A model generated the notes under the pieces. That model was not told where the DNA came from and ran no database searches. It worked only from the letters and a program-made list of their open reading frames with translations. Positions 12,809-23,688 of a DNA stretch of 64,000 bases are shown here, one piece after another. Positions within the stretch are counted from its first letter, which is position 1. Every line of letters begins with the position of its first letter. The position numbers and the translations under genes were made by a program. Source of the stretch: Spironucleus salmonicida (Eukaryota; Fornicata; Diplomonadida; Hexamitidae); NCBI GenBank assembly GCA_000497125.2, contig CM035318.1:988001-1052000 (forward strand), read 5' to 3'.

Positions 12809-13568
12809 ATATTTTTATATATGATATAATATTAAGGATTATAAATTTGTTTAGATGGTGATCACCTAGTGCATTTGAAATTCATATTACACAGAAAAAA
12901 ATTATAACATATCTATACTATTCAATTCATCTCTGAATTAAAAATTTCGTAAATAAATCCAGAACCAATACTAATATAAATCAATTAGACTATCTCCAAA
13001 CCAATAATTCTCCCTAACATCTATACTAGGGATATAAGTTAAATCTACTTCATCACTAATACTATTTGGTAGATATACGTAGGCCATCCAATCGACTTTA
13101 GGAGCGTATCTAACGGAAGTCCTAAAGCGGTGAAAATGGTCGCATTCCATTTTGACTTTGAGGCGTTCCTGGATAGTTTCGCCTATTTCTTGCATGCAAA
13201 TGCAGTTATCTGTGTCTGGAAACCAACCCATCTAGTGCATCTTCGATATCCAGGACGTCAAAACTAGGCTTGAATGCAGCTATTTTAACCTTATGTGAAA
13301 CGTTCATAATGCTGCTATGCTTAGAGTTTATCATAGATTTTGTCGGGTTGGATTCAATAAAATTTTATCCAAAATGGTCTTAGTAGCATAGTTTCGGGTA
13401 TGAAGAGAGGTCATCAGGCTTCTTATTAAGGCGCTTCCCACATCCATACTAAATAAATTTTCTGTCCTAGTTGAATGCTGACTAAAGAATATCCTTTGTC
13501 TACGGTATTTGCTTGTATGTGGCCAGAAGAGCTGGTGTTGGCAGAATATGATCTGTTTTTCTCTACAT
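12773..13568 (-). CDS. Hypothetical protein, apparently frameshifted
   Basis: From ATG 13568 a 171-codon TGA-only frame runs to TGA 13053 (beginning MQRKTDHILPTPALLATYKQ). Near 13235 a second frame begins to look more protein-like (MGWFPDTDNCICMQEIGETI ... DVRENYWFGDSLIDLYQ) and stays open to TGA 12773. The change lies after the segment DIEDALDG, so I read this as one gene with a single indel, from either error or decay. If the second frame is used, its 3' end overlaps the MATE remnant by 36 bases, tail to tail. No family recognised; the two halves could alternatively be separate ORFs. Confidence 0.4.
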
Positions 13569-13607
13569 TTTAATCATATTATATATTACAATATAATAAT
13601 GGCAAAC

Positions 13608-14330
13608 TCAAAAAAGGAGTGGTAAAATTAATTTATATGAATTTGATATCGTAATATATCGAAATTTTGTTTTCTCCCCAGTGTCAATATTAAATATAGC
13701 ACGACCGAAAATAATTTGAGAAAATACAAAATAGCCGAAGCCCAGCACCCCTAACAATATCAACAAGAGCCCTGCAATAAGTTTTAGACAAGTCAAAAAC
13801 CCAACATCAATTCCAATATCAATTTTACTTCCAAATCCATCCCAAAAAAAGATCTAAAGGCCGCCTTCAATTATACTAAAAATAAAAAATTTTGCAAAAA
13901 AAATAAAATTCTCTGCTCCAATGCAAACACCAAGGATGCTGCAGTGATGATCGAAACCTGAAATACATGTTTTACAGCGGCGGCAGTGATGTGTGAAAGG
14001 GTGGGCTTTGGAGCGCTCGCAGAATTTGCAGGTTAAAATTCTATTTTTCTAGGGATAGTTTTTCGGAGCAGATATAAAAATTGCTAAAAATGCCGTTAGA
14101 AGGTTTAAAAATATGAAAATATGAAGGAGTTAAACTGTTGTAGGGGCAAAAAACGGAGTTAGAATAATAAAAAATAAGCCGTACATTAAGAGACTAATTA
14201 GTATCAATATATAATAATATGCCTATATTGTAAATATAAGTTAAAATAGAAATGAGAAATATAAGACTCTCTATATAATAATAAATGAAATTAAAATAAG
14301 CCTTAAAAATATATACAATATAAACTTCAT
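13608..14330 (-). CDS. DHHC-type protein S-acyltransferase (palmitoyltransferase)
   Basis: A 240-aa, four-helix membrane protein. Two N-terminal helices, then the Cys-rich zinc domain CKFCERSKAHPFTHHCRRCK-TC followed by FDHHC (D127-H-H-C130) and SILGVCIGAENF, then two C-terminal helices. The catalytic cysteine of DHHC is present, so thioester transfer of palmitate to cysteines of client proteins at Golgi or plasma membrane is expected. The residue after DHHC is Ser where most family members have Pro, and NCVG is VCIG. Length is at the short end for the family. It diverges from the gene at 14405 with 74 bases between the ATGs. Confidence 0.88.
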
Positions 14331-14404
14331 ATTATATTATTAAGAATAATAGTATAATATTTATATAATAATACGGTTCCTCATTGTTTTCTTTTCCAGT
14401 TTAA
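14331..14404. promoter_or_regulatory. Compact bidirectional promoter region
   Basis: Only 74 bases separate the ATGs of the DHHC gene (leftward) and the gene at 14405 (rightward). The segment is AT-rich with ATATAATAATA-type runs and a pyrimidine stretch (GTTTTCTTTTCC) just before the rightward ATG. It must hold both promoters if both genes are transcribed separately. Confidence 0.45.
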
Positions 14405-14734
14405 ATGGGAAGGTCGCATCATAGAGATACAAAAATCAAGAAAAGTTCAGTATTTAAGAAAAATGGTGTTGATAATAACACTGATAAATCGAGGAAAAAG
14501 CAAAAGCGAATTTAGGATCCTGAAAAATTCAGAACCGTAGATCAGCTGACAAAGAAATTTGATGCTTAAATTCAGGCCTTAGAGGTCGTCATGGAGGCCG
14601 AAAAGGCCATCAAAAATTCAAAAAAGTTGAAACTGGTAATATAATAAATTCAATAACTCGAATTAGTAAAATCGCAAAAGTTAAGATTAGCACGTGATAA
14701 GGAATGGTAGAAGACGTAGCAAATACAGAAGTGA
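14405..14734 (+). CDS. Small basic coiled-coil protein
   Basis: A 109-codon frame from ATG 14405 to TGA 14732-14734 with several TAR Gln codons. The N terminus is very basic (MGRSHHRDTKIKKSSVFKK) and the rest is heptad-like (QLTKKFDAQIQALEVVMEA). The shape resembles small nucleolar/ribosome-biogenesis factors, but no motif proves this. It lies head-to-head with the DHHC gene and tail-to-tail with eS7, whose stop is 19 bases downstream. Confidence 0.55.
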
Positions 14735-14753
14735 GATTTGTAAATTAATCAGA

Positions 14754-15275
14754 TCAAACATAGATGATGTCAACGCAACGCTTGGTAACCTTACGGATTA
14801 TCTGTTCACAAACATTGGCACGCATGGTGAAAAGTTCCTTCTTGTCTTGAGCAATAACGAGCTTCTGGCTCTGCTTACCGGCGTGGAAAAGAGTACGACG
14901 GCCCTGGATGATAGTAGGGTAGCAAAGATCGTCTTCCATACATTCGTTAACATACTTGATAGATTTGTGGAAATCCTTGTTACCACGCTTACCGGCGGTA
15001 GCACGGGCGGCAACAATGTGCATCTAGCAGCCCTGGAATTGCTTCTCTAGAGCATTAATGAGTTCGGGATCAGCATGGAAAAGGGTGATTTCGTCAGCGG
15101 GAACAAAAACAACGGCGGCCTTCTTGGAGCCGGTGACCTCGATTTCTTCAGCACGAACGGTGTGGAGGGTGGAGAGGCTAACATTGATACTCTTGGTATC
15201 ATTGATCTTCTTGAAAGCTGCGATGACAGACTTTTCAAAGGCGGTTTGCTTTTCGATAGGGGAGGAGTACTGCAT
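14754..15275 (-). CDS. RPS7: 40S ribosomal protein eS7
   Basis: A 173-aa protein matching eukaryotic ribosomal protein eS7 of the small subunit. Family landmarks: an N-terminal helix PIEKQTAFEKSVIAAFKKIN, the strand KKAAVVFVPADEI, LINALEKQF, then MHIVAARATAGKRG, and the conserved C-terminal stretch ECMEDDLCYPTIIQGRRTLF. A TAG at 15021-15023 lies inside the conserved core and must be Gln, which is direct support for the reassigned code. ATG 15275 was chosen because the family N terminus begins there; the frame is open upstream but has no ATG. Length is close to the usual ~190 aa. Confidence 0.9.
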
Positions 15276-15464
15276 GACAAAGGAGTGGTGCAAAGAAATT
15301 GATTTAACATTAAAATCAGGTTGTTGAATTTTGACCTCAAATTTGATTATATAACTAATTAATGTATAAATAGGTGGTAATTATAATAGATTCAATAAAA
15401 AGTTCGTTTTTATTAATATTTATTTTTAATTTACTTATATATTATATTAATATAAATATAAAAA

Positions 15465-18224
15465 ATGGACTCACATGCACGGATAATATAAGATTTAATA
15501 ACTGAACGTTTTGACTAATATTAGGAGATGATAGAGAATCGTCTCAAAACCCGTAAATTTTTCCTTATCAACGATCTCGATCTTCCGTGTAATCCTGAAA
15601 CTGACCATTTAGAAGGAAAATCGGTGCTGCCGATATTTTAAAATTTTTTCGGATAAAAAATTCTTATATAAGACTAGATTCTTAAAATTTTATAAAGTTA
15701 TTCAGATTAAACACATGCAAATTTGAAAGTTAACCTCTCAGACCACGTAAAAACAATAAATTTTTTAACTTCTAATTCTTTAAAATTAGAAGTAGAGAAT
15801 CAGAAATTGACATAATAAAATTCTAGTCTCAATAAAAAGCTGAACCGGCTCAATACAGAATTTACGAAACTTAAATCATAGAAAATAGAATAACTAAAAT
15901 AATATATGGCGGTTGGTTAAATGTATGTACCGGATGCTGAGAACAAAGAAGTAATGCAACCGTTCAAGCCTTCTACTTAACCAATCGGGAAGTCTGTTAT
16001 TAAGTGGGATAAAGGTACTGAAATTGGAGAAAATGTACATAACGTTGGAATTGCAGGAATATCGCCTACATAGCCTAAAAACTTAAACTTTTAGCAACAA
16101 AAAGATATGTAAGGATTCGAAAAAGACCTGTAAACTGAAGATATAGTAATGGAAAACATAAAATTATAAGAAGGTACTCAAAATATTAATAATTAATCAA
16201 TATTTTTACACTAATAATAACACATTAATTCTGACAATAAACCGAGTTCTGGGCTTATATTAGGTTAAACCTAAAATCAAACGCTAGATACCAATATGTT
16301 TACTTTAAAAAAGGCTTTAAAATTATTAGGAGTTGAAGGCATTTGTACAAATTTACAAGGATTTGTTGATTTAGTGTAAAGGCATATTAATAATTCGAAA
16401 ACTAAATTAGAAAATGATGTAACTACCCTTAAAAATAAGCAACAGTAATAATTCGATCAGATAGAAAGCTTGAAGAAATAGTTAAATAAGCAATAATTAC
16501 TAACAGAAAAAGCTAGCATTAACCTGAATTAGTTTGTTCGAGATTAAGCATTAGTAAATAATGAAGGGTCTTAGTCTCAATAGGTAGTAGATGAGTAGAA
16601 TATGGAAAGCCTTAGATAATAATAAAATTAAAATTAATCTACTATTCTTTCGTCAGATTAATAGATGTAATAAGGGATGTAATTTAAATTTTCACCAAAA
16701 AATATCTCTAAATCTAAGGCTAGCAGCAATCAATCGAATAATTCGTTAATAACCTCTTAATAGGACCAAGATGACATGTTTATGAAAGTTACTGCAGGTA
16801 AATAACCAAGAGATGTGAACTCATTAAAAAAATTGCCAAAGCACCGCTCAATAGGCGAAATTGAAACCAACTTCCTAGTACAAAACAACAAAGATAATTC
16901 AGAACATCCAAATCTGAGTAGTGGAGGCAAAATCTCACTTTAGGAAGAAAACAGTAACTCAACTATTCAACATGAGAAAAATTATTCTGGTGTTGAACAT
17001 ACTATGAACTTTAATAATATTAATATAAACGCTAATTTCTAGCACTAAAACACTGAAAAGGACACGAAACCGCGAAAACAGCTTGACAAGAAGTTCTCGT
17101 TCGCTATCACTGAACAATCGAAGCTGGCATTCTAGTTCAACGAGTCCGGTGAGTAGCCGTTATAACTCACTAGCGATTTCGACTTCAAAAATGAGAAGAA
17201 ATAGCTCTACAGAGACGTGAACGAGAATATTATGGAGCGTGATCTGGGAAATGGCCTGAAAACGCTCATTTTGAAGCATGGTGCTCAGAACCCTCAAAGT
17301 GGGCTCAGAAAGGAACCAACGGCGCTGAATTTACGATCCCCTGATAGGGAACGTCATGGAAGCAACCAGAGTATTCTAGGACAGCCACCACCTGGGCGAT
17401 GTGACCATGGCGTGTAGTGTTACGGCGACCTGTCCAAGGACCTGGTCAACTCGTGCGATTGTGAGAGGGCTTATAAGCCGCGATTGCGTGTTGTGAAGTA
17501 GAAAAGCGGTTTGGATTTAAGTTGCGAGGACCTGCTGCAGGCTGTGCAGATCAAGTGCAACAACGAGGAGGAAATTGCTATTAAAATGGCACCCCAAATA
17601 GTCGCAGAGGCCGAACCTGAGCAGGAGTGCGCATAATCGTTCGAAATTGTGACAAAAAGCTTCGGCAAAAAGCAGGAACTTGGGGCTGCTCTGGGCACGG
17701 TGGCAGCATAGAAGCCAGCTATGAACACGATTTTGCCTTAGGAATTTTCGATTAATATTTAGGCGCAAAATGGTACAGATGACATGGGCGCTTAGCCAGT
17801 TTCGAAGCAGCTGAATGTTCGAATCCCAGCAAAAACGATTTAGAGATAAAAACCTCAGCCAGCGAAATCGAAGGCGTCGCCGCGGTAATCGTTATAGTCG
17901 GAAGCTGAAAATATAGAGATTAACGAGCTAGACGTCGTTAGGAATATTTTAAATTCGAACAATTTCCAGGCACTGCAAGTAGCGGAGCTCTCGCAATCGA
18001 AGATAAAACCACCCCCAAAGTCTAATTGCCTGCCAGTCCGGTCTCGCCCGATTCCGAAAATACCGTAAAAAATTGAATTTGACGATTGTTTATATCAAGA
18101 TAAAGTATAAAAGATGAAGCTGGATATATAGCAAAAGTATGATACAACAGGCTATAACTACGATCGAAAGGACGGGGCAGATTTTATACATAGGTCAAAA
18201 TACCAAAAAGGGAACGTAAAGTGA
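15465..18224 (+). CDS. Large Gln/Asn-rich coiled-coil protein (919 aa)
   Basis: A 920-codon frame without TGA, far too long to be chance. The N-terminal ~130 residues are predicted helical, then Gln/Lys/Glu coiled-coil segments (for example near 15780-15900 and 16440-16560), then low-complexity Gln/Asn/Ser linkers. A Pro/Lys-rich C-terminal third follows. The first two thirds use TAA/TAG for many Gln; from about 17050 onward the sequence becomes GC-richer and mostly uses CAG/CAA. This looks like a cytoskeletal or flagellar scaffold, but no family is recognised. Start ATG 15465 follows an AT-rich leader (AATATAAAAA); the gene diverges from eS7 across 189 bases. Confidence 0.75.
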
Positions 18225-18394
18225 ATATTTTTTGAATTTAATTGTATAATAATATTTTACTAATATAAAAATTTGGACATTGACGTAGTCATAAAAAATT
18301 AAAAAGTAATTTGCCGATAGAACTCTATAGGATGCATGACTATACGTAGTTCTAGCTAAATGCATGTTAAACAATGTGTAAAATACAAAATGAC

Positions 18395-18829
18395 TCAATA
18401 TGCATTAGCAAGTGCTAGGAGCAGCCCCTCGATCTGGAGGCCGGTGAACTCGGGGCGCTTGCCGGCCTGTCGCTTGATGTAGGTGCGCAGCTCCTGCTTG
18501 TGGAAGGCGTTGCCGTGGCGCTGCGCCATGCAGCCCATGACGCTCTCAACGGCGGTGGTGGTGCCCTCCTGGTGCAGGGCTTCCTGGAGCAGCTCGCGGA
18601 TCTCGTTCTTGTACTGGTGCGGCCGCTTGAAGAACTGCTTGGACCAGGTGTTGTGGAAGTAGTCCGCGGTCATGCGCTGGCTGACGCCGATGCGCCGGGA
18701 GATCTGGGTCCAGATGCCGTACCGCTCGTCGTTGGGGAGGTTGGTGAGCGCGCTTAGCAGCTGGTGGTCGGGCACGTTCACCACCTGGCGTATCTCGCTC
18801 AGGAACTGTTCTTTTTGCTGGGCGTTCAT
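18395..18829 (-). CDS. Myb-like DNA-binding protein, copy 1
   Basis: A 144-aa GC-rich gene readable under either code. It contains a Myb/SANT-like helix set (LPNDERYGIWTQISRRIG with the TADYFHNTWSKQFF recognition region) of the small diplomonad-type Myb-like proteins, presumably a nuclear DNA-binding regulator. Two near-identical copies occur at 22044-22478 (-) and 32256-32690 (+). This copy differs by a few codons (EALHQEGTTT instead of EALQQEGTAT) and at its last ~12 residues (IEGLLLALANAY). Similarity to the others stops close to the gene ends, so only the coding segment is shared. Strikingly GC-rich compared with both flanks. Confidence 0.75.
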   Translation of the reverse strand: MNAQQKEQFLSEIRQVVNVPDHQLLSALTNLPNDERYGIWTQISRRIGVSQRMTADYFHNTWSKQFFKRPHQYKNEIRELLQEALHQEGTTTAVESVMGCMAQRHGNAFHKQELRTYIKRQAGKRPEFTGLQIEGLLLALANAY

Positions 18830-19944
18830 TTATAAATTTTGTATACAAGATAATTCCAATATTCTCTTGCAGTATATCAATATAATCAGGACAATTAACT
18901 TTTGACAAATATAAATAATATATCAAATATAATATGTTGTATAGTTTGATTTCCCGTATTATAATACTATTTTAATTTAAAATAAATAATGATTGTACAG
19001 ATTCTATTTTTTGAAAATTAAATATTCGATCAAATTAGATGAATTCGTTTTCTGCGGATAAAAAAAAGGAAATTGTGACAATGTCAAATTTTAAATTAAA
19101 CCCTTTTAATAATATATACATTAAATATTTTTTAATTTTACAATTACGGAAATTAGACAAATAGAGCAAGTAGAGTAAATGATAAGTCAATCATAAATAA
19201 ATTATTGATCAAAACAATATTAATTTCTTGCTAATTATAAAAAATTATTAGATAAATTCTAGTTTAATTGTAAATATTATAAATGTAATGCTAAATTAAA
19301 TAAATTTTAGTTAAGGTTTAGATAATGGATTGTAGTTCTTATTAATAATTAATGGCTAGATGATTTAATGCAGAATACTGCATATTTCAGATTAATAATC
19401 ATTATGCGCATGCTACATCTTAAAAATAGACATTATCATAAATTAATATTTAATGTTAAGAACTAGACATAACATCGTGAAGAATTATTATTTGCTTATG
19501 CTCATATTATAATTAATGCGTTAAAAGGACGACACTATTACAAAATCATGAGTTTTTAGCCTTTTTCAGACCAAATTAATACAAACTTGCACTATACCAG
19601 ATTCCTACTATCCTATGCTCACAACGTGCATCGTCACGCACAATACGCCTTACGAAATCATCCACCAAGAGAATCTAAAATCTAACGCCTCTAGCCTTCT
19701 TTGTTAGCTAATCACCTTCTAAATCTGAATTCTACTCAATGATCTTACAATACCTATCTTTTATCCGCCAATGTAAACAAGCTACCCTTGAAGTTCCATA
19801 TCACCCGCTCCGATCTCGCGATCTCGCACCATATTCCCTGAATTACATCACCCCACACCAAATTACACTTCATTCCACCCCATTTCTACTCTATATCACC
19901 TCTCAAAGACAAACAAAACCGAATCCAGCCCAAACAAATCACTC
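18830..19944. other. Intergenic region, AT-rich then C-rich
   Basis: No supported gene. The last ~350 bases before the CHMP1 stop are unusually rich in C and T on the plus strand and contain a small direct repeat of GATCTCGC (about 19815-19835). The frames here are shadows or strand-bias artefacts. Confidence 0.45.
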
Positions 19945-20505
19945 TCAGATGGCATTAATCCTATCCATCAAATCGTTCATGCTGTCAGCCCCCGCATCCT
20001 CAACGATTCGGGGCTTCGTAGAGCTGAGGATGACATCGTTCCCGCTTTGCGCGACCATCTCGGCTTCTAGCTCCTGCATGACGTCGCCGTGTGTGATCTG
20101 AGCAGCGGGCTGCATCGCATCCTGCATGACCGCGAGGTTGACACCCAAGCCGTCCATGAGGTGCTGGAACTGGTCCATCGTCTTCTGTACTTCGACCGGG
20201 TTCGCGGTGTCTTTTCCCAGCGAGACGTTCAGGGAGCTGATTTCCTTCGTGAAGCTCTCGGCTGCCTGCTTCATTTTGAGCTGATTAGAGGCAGTTTCCA
20301 GCTGCACGGAGAGAAGCTTAAACTGGTACGCCTGTTGCTTCAGCGAGGATGACTGTGTGGCGTACATGGAGGCGCACTACTTGTCGTTCTTCTGTAGTTC
20401 GGCACGCGCCTTCTGCTTGTACTTTTCGGCCTCCTTGTCGAATTTAGCGGCCTGGCGCTGGAATTCCTTTGCCTTGAAGCGAGTGTTGAACATCAAATCT
20501 TCCAT
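19945..20505 (-). CDS. ESCRT-III subunit, CHMP1/Did2 (Vps46)-like
   Basis: A 186-aa SNF7-family protein. The basic N-terminal helix (MEDLMFNTRFKAKEFQRQAA), the long alpha1/alpha2 hairpin with Lys/Gln-rich spacing, and the acidic C-terminal half match CHMP1/Did2. The final helix DSMNDLMDRINAI fits a MIM1 motif that binds the MIT domain of Vps4. Expected role is recruitment of Vps4 and disassembly of ESCRT-III filaments on endosomes and during cytokinesis. One Gln is TAG (in KNDKQCAS). Start ATG 20505 has a CTCCAC element 5 bases upstream (20511-20516). Confidence 0.88.
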
Positions 20506-20842
20506 TTTATGTGGAGGGGAATTATTCGTATATTGTATATATATATATATAAATAAGAATAGTGATATTCTCTAAATAAAGAGACAATTTAAATTATATG
20601 AAGTGAGTATTATATAATATTGACTGGCTTATCAAAAATAAAGATTTTAAATATAGGATTTGAGTGGAGTGACAGAATCAATTAATGTTTCTGAATGAAA
20701 ATTTGGCTGCCGCGATCTAGGCATCATTTATGGTAATTGCGTTCAAAAATTGATACATAACTGAGGTTGACGTGTGTCAATCTTAACTTATCATCAATTG
20801 AAAAGAAACGTACTATTAACTAGCATCCATACACGTTTAACA
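20506..20842. other. AT-rich flank of palindrome 1
   Basis: Contains an (AT)n microsatellite near 20536-20552. No supported gene except the possible 3' end of the uncertain frame ending at 20777. Confidence 0.4.
20511..20516 (-). promoter_or_regulatory. CTCCAC start-proximal element (CHMP1)
   Basis: Reads CTCCAC on the coding strand, immediately upstream of ATG 20505. Confidence 0.4.
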
Positions 20843-21418
20843 ATATTGTGTGACTGGATAATCTCGCTATTTGCCCGCGTGCCCGGACGTGGGGGCGGGA
20901 CCTCTGCCGGTGTGGTCGTCTGCGCAGATGCAGTTTTCTCTTTACCTAGCGTTCCCAGAACGGGTAATAGTATTGTAAACAGGATAAGTGGTAGAATACT
21001 ACGCCGAAAACAACTCGGTCAAAACGTGCAGCAATGTCATATACTACAATATGGTCAGTTTGTACCTGAGCCGCTGGTTCTGGCACCGCTGATCCCAGAC
21101 CAAGTCGATGCACACCCACAGAAGCAGCTTACGTTGCGAGGCAGGTTGAGAGCAGTTTCGGTAAAGGACACCCTGAGTCGTGCGCGTGAGATCGAAAATT
21201 GCGGGGACACCCCTCTCGTAGGTGGCGGAAGGCACTCGTGCAGGGATCAGCCTCTGCATGGATTGCCCATTATAGCAGACCACGCTCAGCACTGCTTCGG
21301 TGCGTTGCACCCACCCACCTATCACTAGCACAACCAGCTCCATTTTAGGACACAAGCAGCTGTAGATGATTATGTGTCCGAAAGTGGCAATACTCGGAGT
21401 GTCAACATAAAGTAACAT
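20777..21418 (-). CDS. Uncertain open frame at the outer edge of the left arm
   Basis: A 214-codon TGA-only frame (containing MELVVLVIGGWVQRTEAVLS and YKLTILQYMTLLHVLTELFS) starting at ATG 21418. It crosses the arm edge near 20843 and ends at TGA 20777 in unique flank. The mirrored copy has a different C terminus. No family is recognised, and the opposite strand is also open here, so coding is doubtful. TAR codons occur only in the last third. Confidence 0.25.
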
Positions 21419-21624
21419 ATGACTTCCAAGTTAGAATAAATTTTTTCGCGGCAGGACGATATCCATTCGGATATTTCAAAACGTTGCTATAAATAGATTC
21501 ATATAAATGTCTGCTCCCTACGAGCAGAAATAAAAGCCATCCCCCACATGCTAGCTCAGATTGGATCTATTTCTAACTTAAATTTGATAATGCTATGGAC
21601 TCCGTTCATTCGGCACCCATTCAT

Positions 21625-21876
21625 TCAGCTTAGGCCGCCGTTCATGATACTGTATATTTGCGATAATATCTCTTCAACCGTAGGTACTGGACAGCTGGTA
21701 TGTCGGCGCTGTCCCAGGTGGAGCCCCAACTTGTAGTACTTATTGCGAATCGAACCAGATTCGAGGTGTGGCAGCGCTGACTCTCTGATAGCGTCCCAGT
21801 CCCGGCCGAACTGGAGCACCGCGGTCTCCAGAAGCTGCGTCTCGTACGCGGTCCAGCAGTGGGCATTATGCGTCAT
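21625..21876 (-). CDS. Small SANT/Myb-domain protein
   Basis: An 83-aa protein consisting almost entirely of one SANT/Myb repeat: the first helix has the Trp anchor (CWTAYETQLLETAVLQFGRD-W) and the third helix is GSIRNKYYKLG. It probably binds DNA or chromatin in the nucleus. The stop is TGA 21625. The start is supported by a CTCCAC element directly upstream (21880-21885). An identical mirrored copy lies at 32858-33109. It is one of the two Myb-type genes in the arm, beside the 144-aa gene. Confidence 0.75.
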   Translation of the reverse strand: MTHNAHCWTAYETQLLETAVLQFGRDWDAIRESALPHLESGSIRNKYYKLGLHLGQRRHTSCPVPTVEEILSQIYSIMNGGLS

Positions 21877-21879
21877 TTC

Positions 21880-21885
21880 GTGGAG
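21880..21885 (-). promoter_or_regulatory. CTCCAC start-proximal element (SANT gene)
   Basis: Coding-strand CTCCAC three bases before ATG 21876; mirrored before the right-arm copy. Confidence 0.4.
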
Positions 21886-22043
21886 TGAGTACTAAAATAT
21901 TATAGCTAATTCTTGTCCTACCCAATGACAGGTCCAAACCTGATACCACATTCCTTCCTTGTCACTTTTAGTCACACTCCATTTTGATTGGAATCAGATG
22001 CCCATTTACATTGCGTTTTAAATCCGCTAGTGATTTGGCTAAC

Positions 22044-22478
22044 TCACTGAACGTTCGCCAGGATGGCTAGCAGCCCATCGATCTAGAGGCCGGTGAACTC
22101 GGGGCGCTTGCCGGCCTGTCGCTTGATGTAGGTGCGCAGCTCCTGCTTGTGGAAGGCGTTGCCGTGGCGCTGCGCCATGCAGCCCATGACGCTCTCAACG
22201 GCGGTGGCGGTGCCCTCCTGCTGCAGGGCTTCCTGGAGCAGCTCGCGGATCTCGTTCTTGTACTGGTGCGGCCGCTTGAAGAACTGCTTGGACCAGGTGT
22301 TGTGGAAGTAGTCCGCGGTCATGCGCTGGCTGACGCCGATGCGCCGGGAGATCTGGGTCCAGATGCCGTACCGCTCGTCGTTGGGGAGGTTGGTGAGCGC
22401 GCTTAGCAGCTGGTGGTCGGGCACGTTCACCACCTGGCGTATCTCGCTCAGGAACTGTTCTTTTTGCTGGGCGTTCAT
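22044..22478 (-). CDS. Myb-like DNA-binding protein, copy 2
   Basis: Same 144-codon length as the copy at 18395. The TAG at 22083-22085 lies where copy 1 has CAG (FTGLQI), so it encodes Gln and the gene truly ends at TGA 22044. The two differ by only a few bases over the first ~400 and then diverge at the last dozen codons (IDGLLAILANVQ). Domain and expected role as for copy 1. Confidence 0.75.
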
Positions 22479-23688
22479 TTGATCAGGGTATACTTAAGTA
22501 TAGTATGATATTTCTACTTTGGCGGGGGTGGAGTTTATATAATTTCAGATATATGGGATTATATAGTTTCCGCACCACTGTAGACATCTCCTTGAAACAT
22601 AGTAATACATAGGGAGCCAATACCTATTGGATACGTTAGAATAAAATTTTCAGTGGATTAACAGATAGACGCATTACATATACTCTCACAAAATTGGAGG
22701 CAAATCCACATTATATTGGGTTTTCTTATCGCGCATTTCACCCACTCCTAAAATGGGCTTGGGTTATGCATTAGAGGGTCTGACAGCGCAACTTGCGGCG
22801 CGCGGAAAGCATCATGCGCCAATATCCATCGCGGTATTTCCCAAGCTCTGGATTCAAGGAACTGCACCCCTTCGCTTGATTTGACCTGCTGACGATAACC
22901 CTGCTGCTGGGTACGACGACGAAAAGAGGCATCAGTTTAGAAATGAAACATTTCTAAACTGTTCTGCTCGCCTTAATTTGAAGTGTCTCTCCATTGGTTT
23001 TCTATTCTAAGGTAGTTTGTCGGAGCCCTAGATGGCTAATCTGAGGGTGCGAACGCCGTTGCACAGAATCAACATTGGTTGCGGAATCATCCCATTAAGC
23101 ATCATACCCAGAACCTTAGCCTGCATCATGTGATTGCTTGTTTTCGTTGTTGTTAGCAGCCTCCGACAAAACAACTCAAATGACTAAGGCTTCTATGGCT
23201 TCTGTAGAGTTACCGGTGAAACTCAGATTTACACCAATGCCGCACGCAACAGTCAGATTCTCACCTCTTATCACACCCCAAATGCAGTACCGCCTGTTCT
23301 ATCCTAGGTAAAGAGGCCCGGGTTCCATTAAATAGCGGTGGCTCAACTTTTAAACTGCCATTCTGGATAATCTCCTAGCGTGCGGTGGGACTAGGAAGCC
23401 TGAAACTGGTGTCAATCACCACTGATTCAGATGATGCCAGGCTGATCGGTTGCGGTAGAGTCTGTTCAAAGCAGGGTGTTAGGTTAGATTGGGATGATTG
23501 GTTTTTATTATATACTGCACCGTATCCGTGTCACAAGAATCTACATATAGGCCGCCGCGCCGCACTCAGTACCTTCAGAAAAGTTTGCATGTTCTACTAG
23601 AGAATATTCCTTGAATGACGGCCGGACTCATTCGTGAAGGGAGAGCACTCCTGCGGAATTCATTCCAATGTTACAATGATAACAAAAA
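22479..23688. other. Arm segment without a confident gene
   Basis: Between the Myb-like gene and the CHY zinc-finger gene. A TGA-only frame of 158 codons (22475-22951, minus) ends in an ATGA overlap with the Myb start; it begins inside the hairpin at 22933 and contains RRRTQQQGYRQQ, but length and composition do not prove coding. A 26-base segment near 23184-23210 (GGCTTCTATGGCTTCTGTAG) resembles one inside the CHY gene at 24095-24120. Confidence 0.4.
22933..22961. repeat. 29-base perfect hairpin with AAA loop
   Basis: CAGTTTAGAAATG-AAA-CATTTCTAAACTG: two 13-base inverted halves around a 3-base loop. In the mirrored position (31773-31801) the plus strand also shows AAA, although strict mirroring requires TTT, so the loop is inverted relative to the arm. 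Confidence 0.9.

Noticed and set aside
19739-20101. 120-codon plus-strand frame
   Set aside because: Overlaps the CHMP1 coding sequence antisense and is rich in Thr/Pro/Ser from the C/T-rich strand.
20774-21328. 184-codon plus-strand frame in the left arm (mirror in right arm)
   Set aside because: The opposite strand is also open; no motif, and the frame starts in unique flank, so it is not conserved between arms at its 5' end.
23385-23600. 71-codon frame with Trp/Asp/Cys content in the arm (mirror 31134-31349)
   Set aside because: Begins at a non-ATG codon, continues upstream without an ATG start and ends with nothing recognisable; length is expected by chance with one stop codon.
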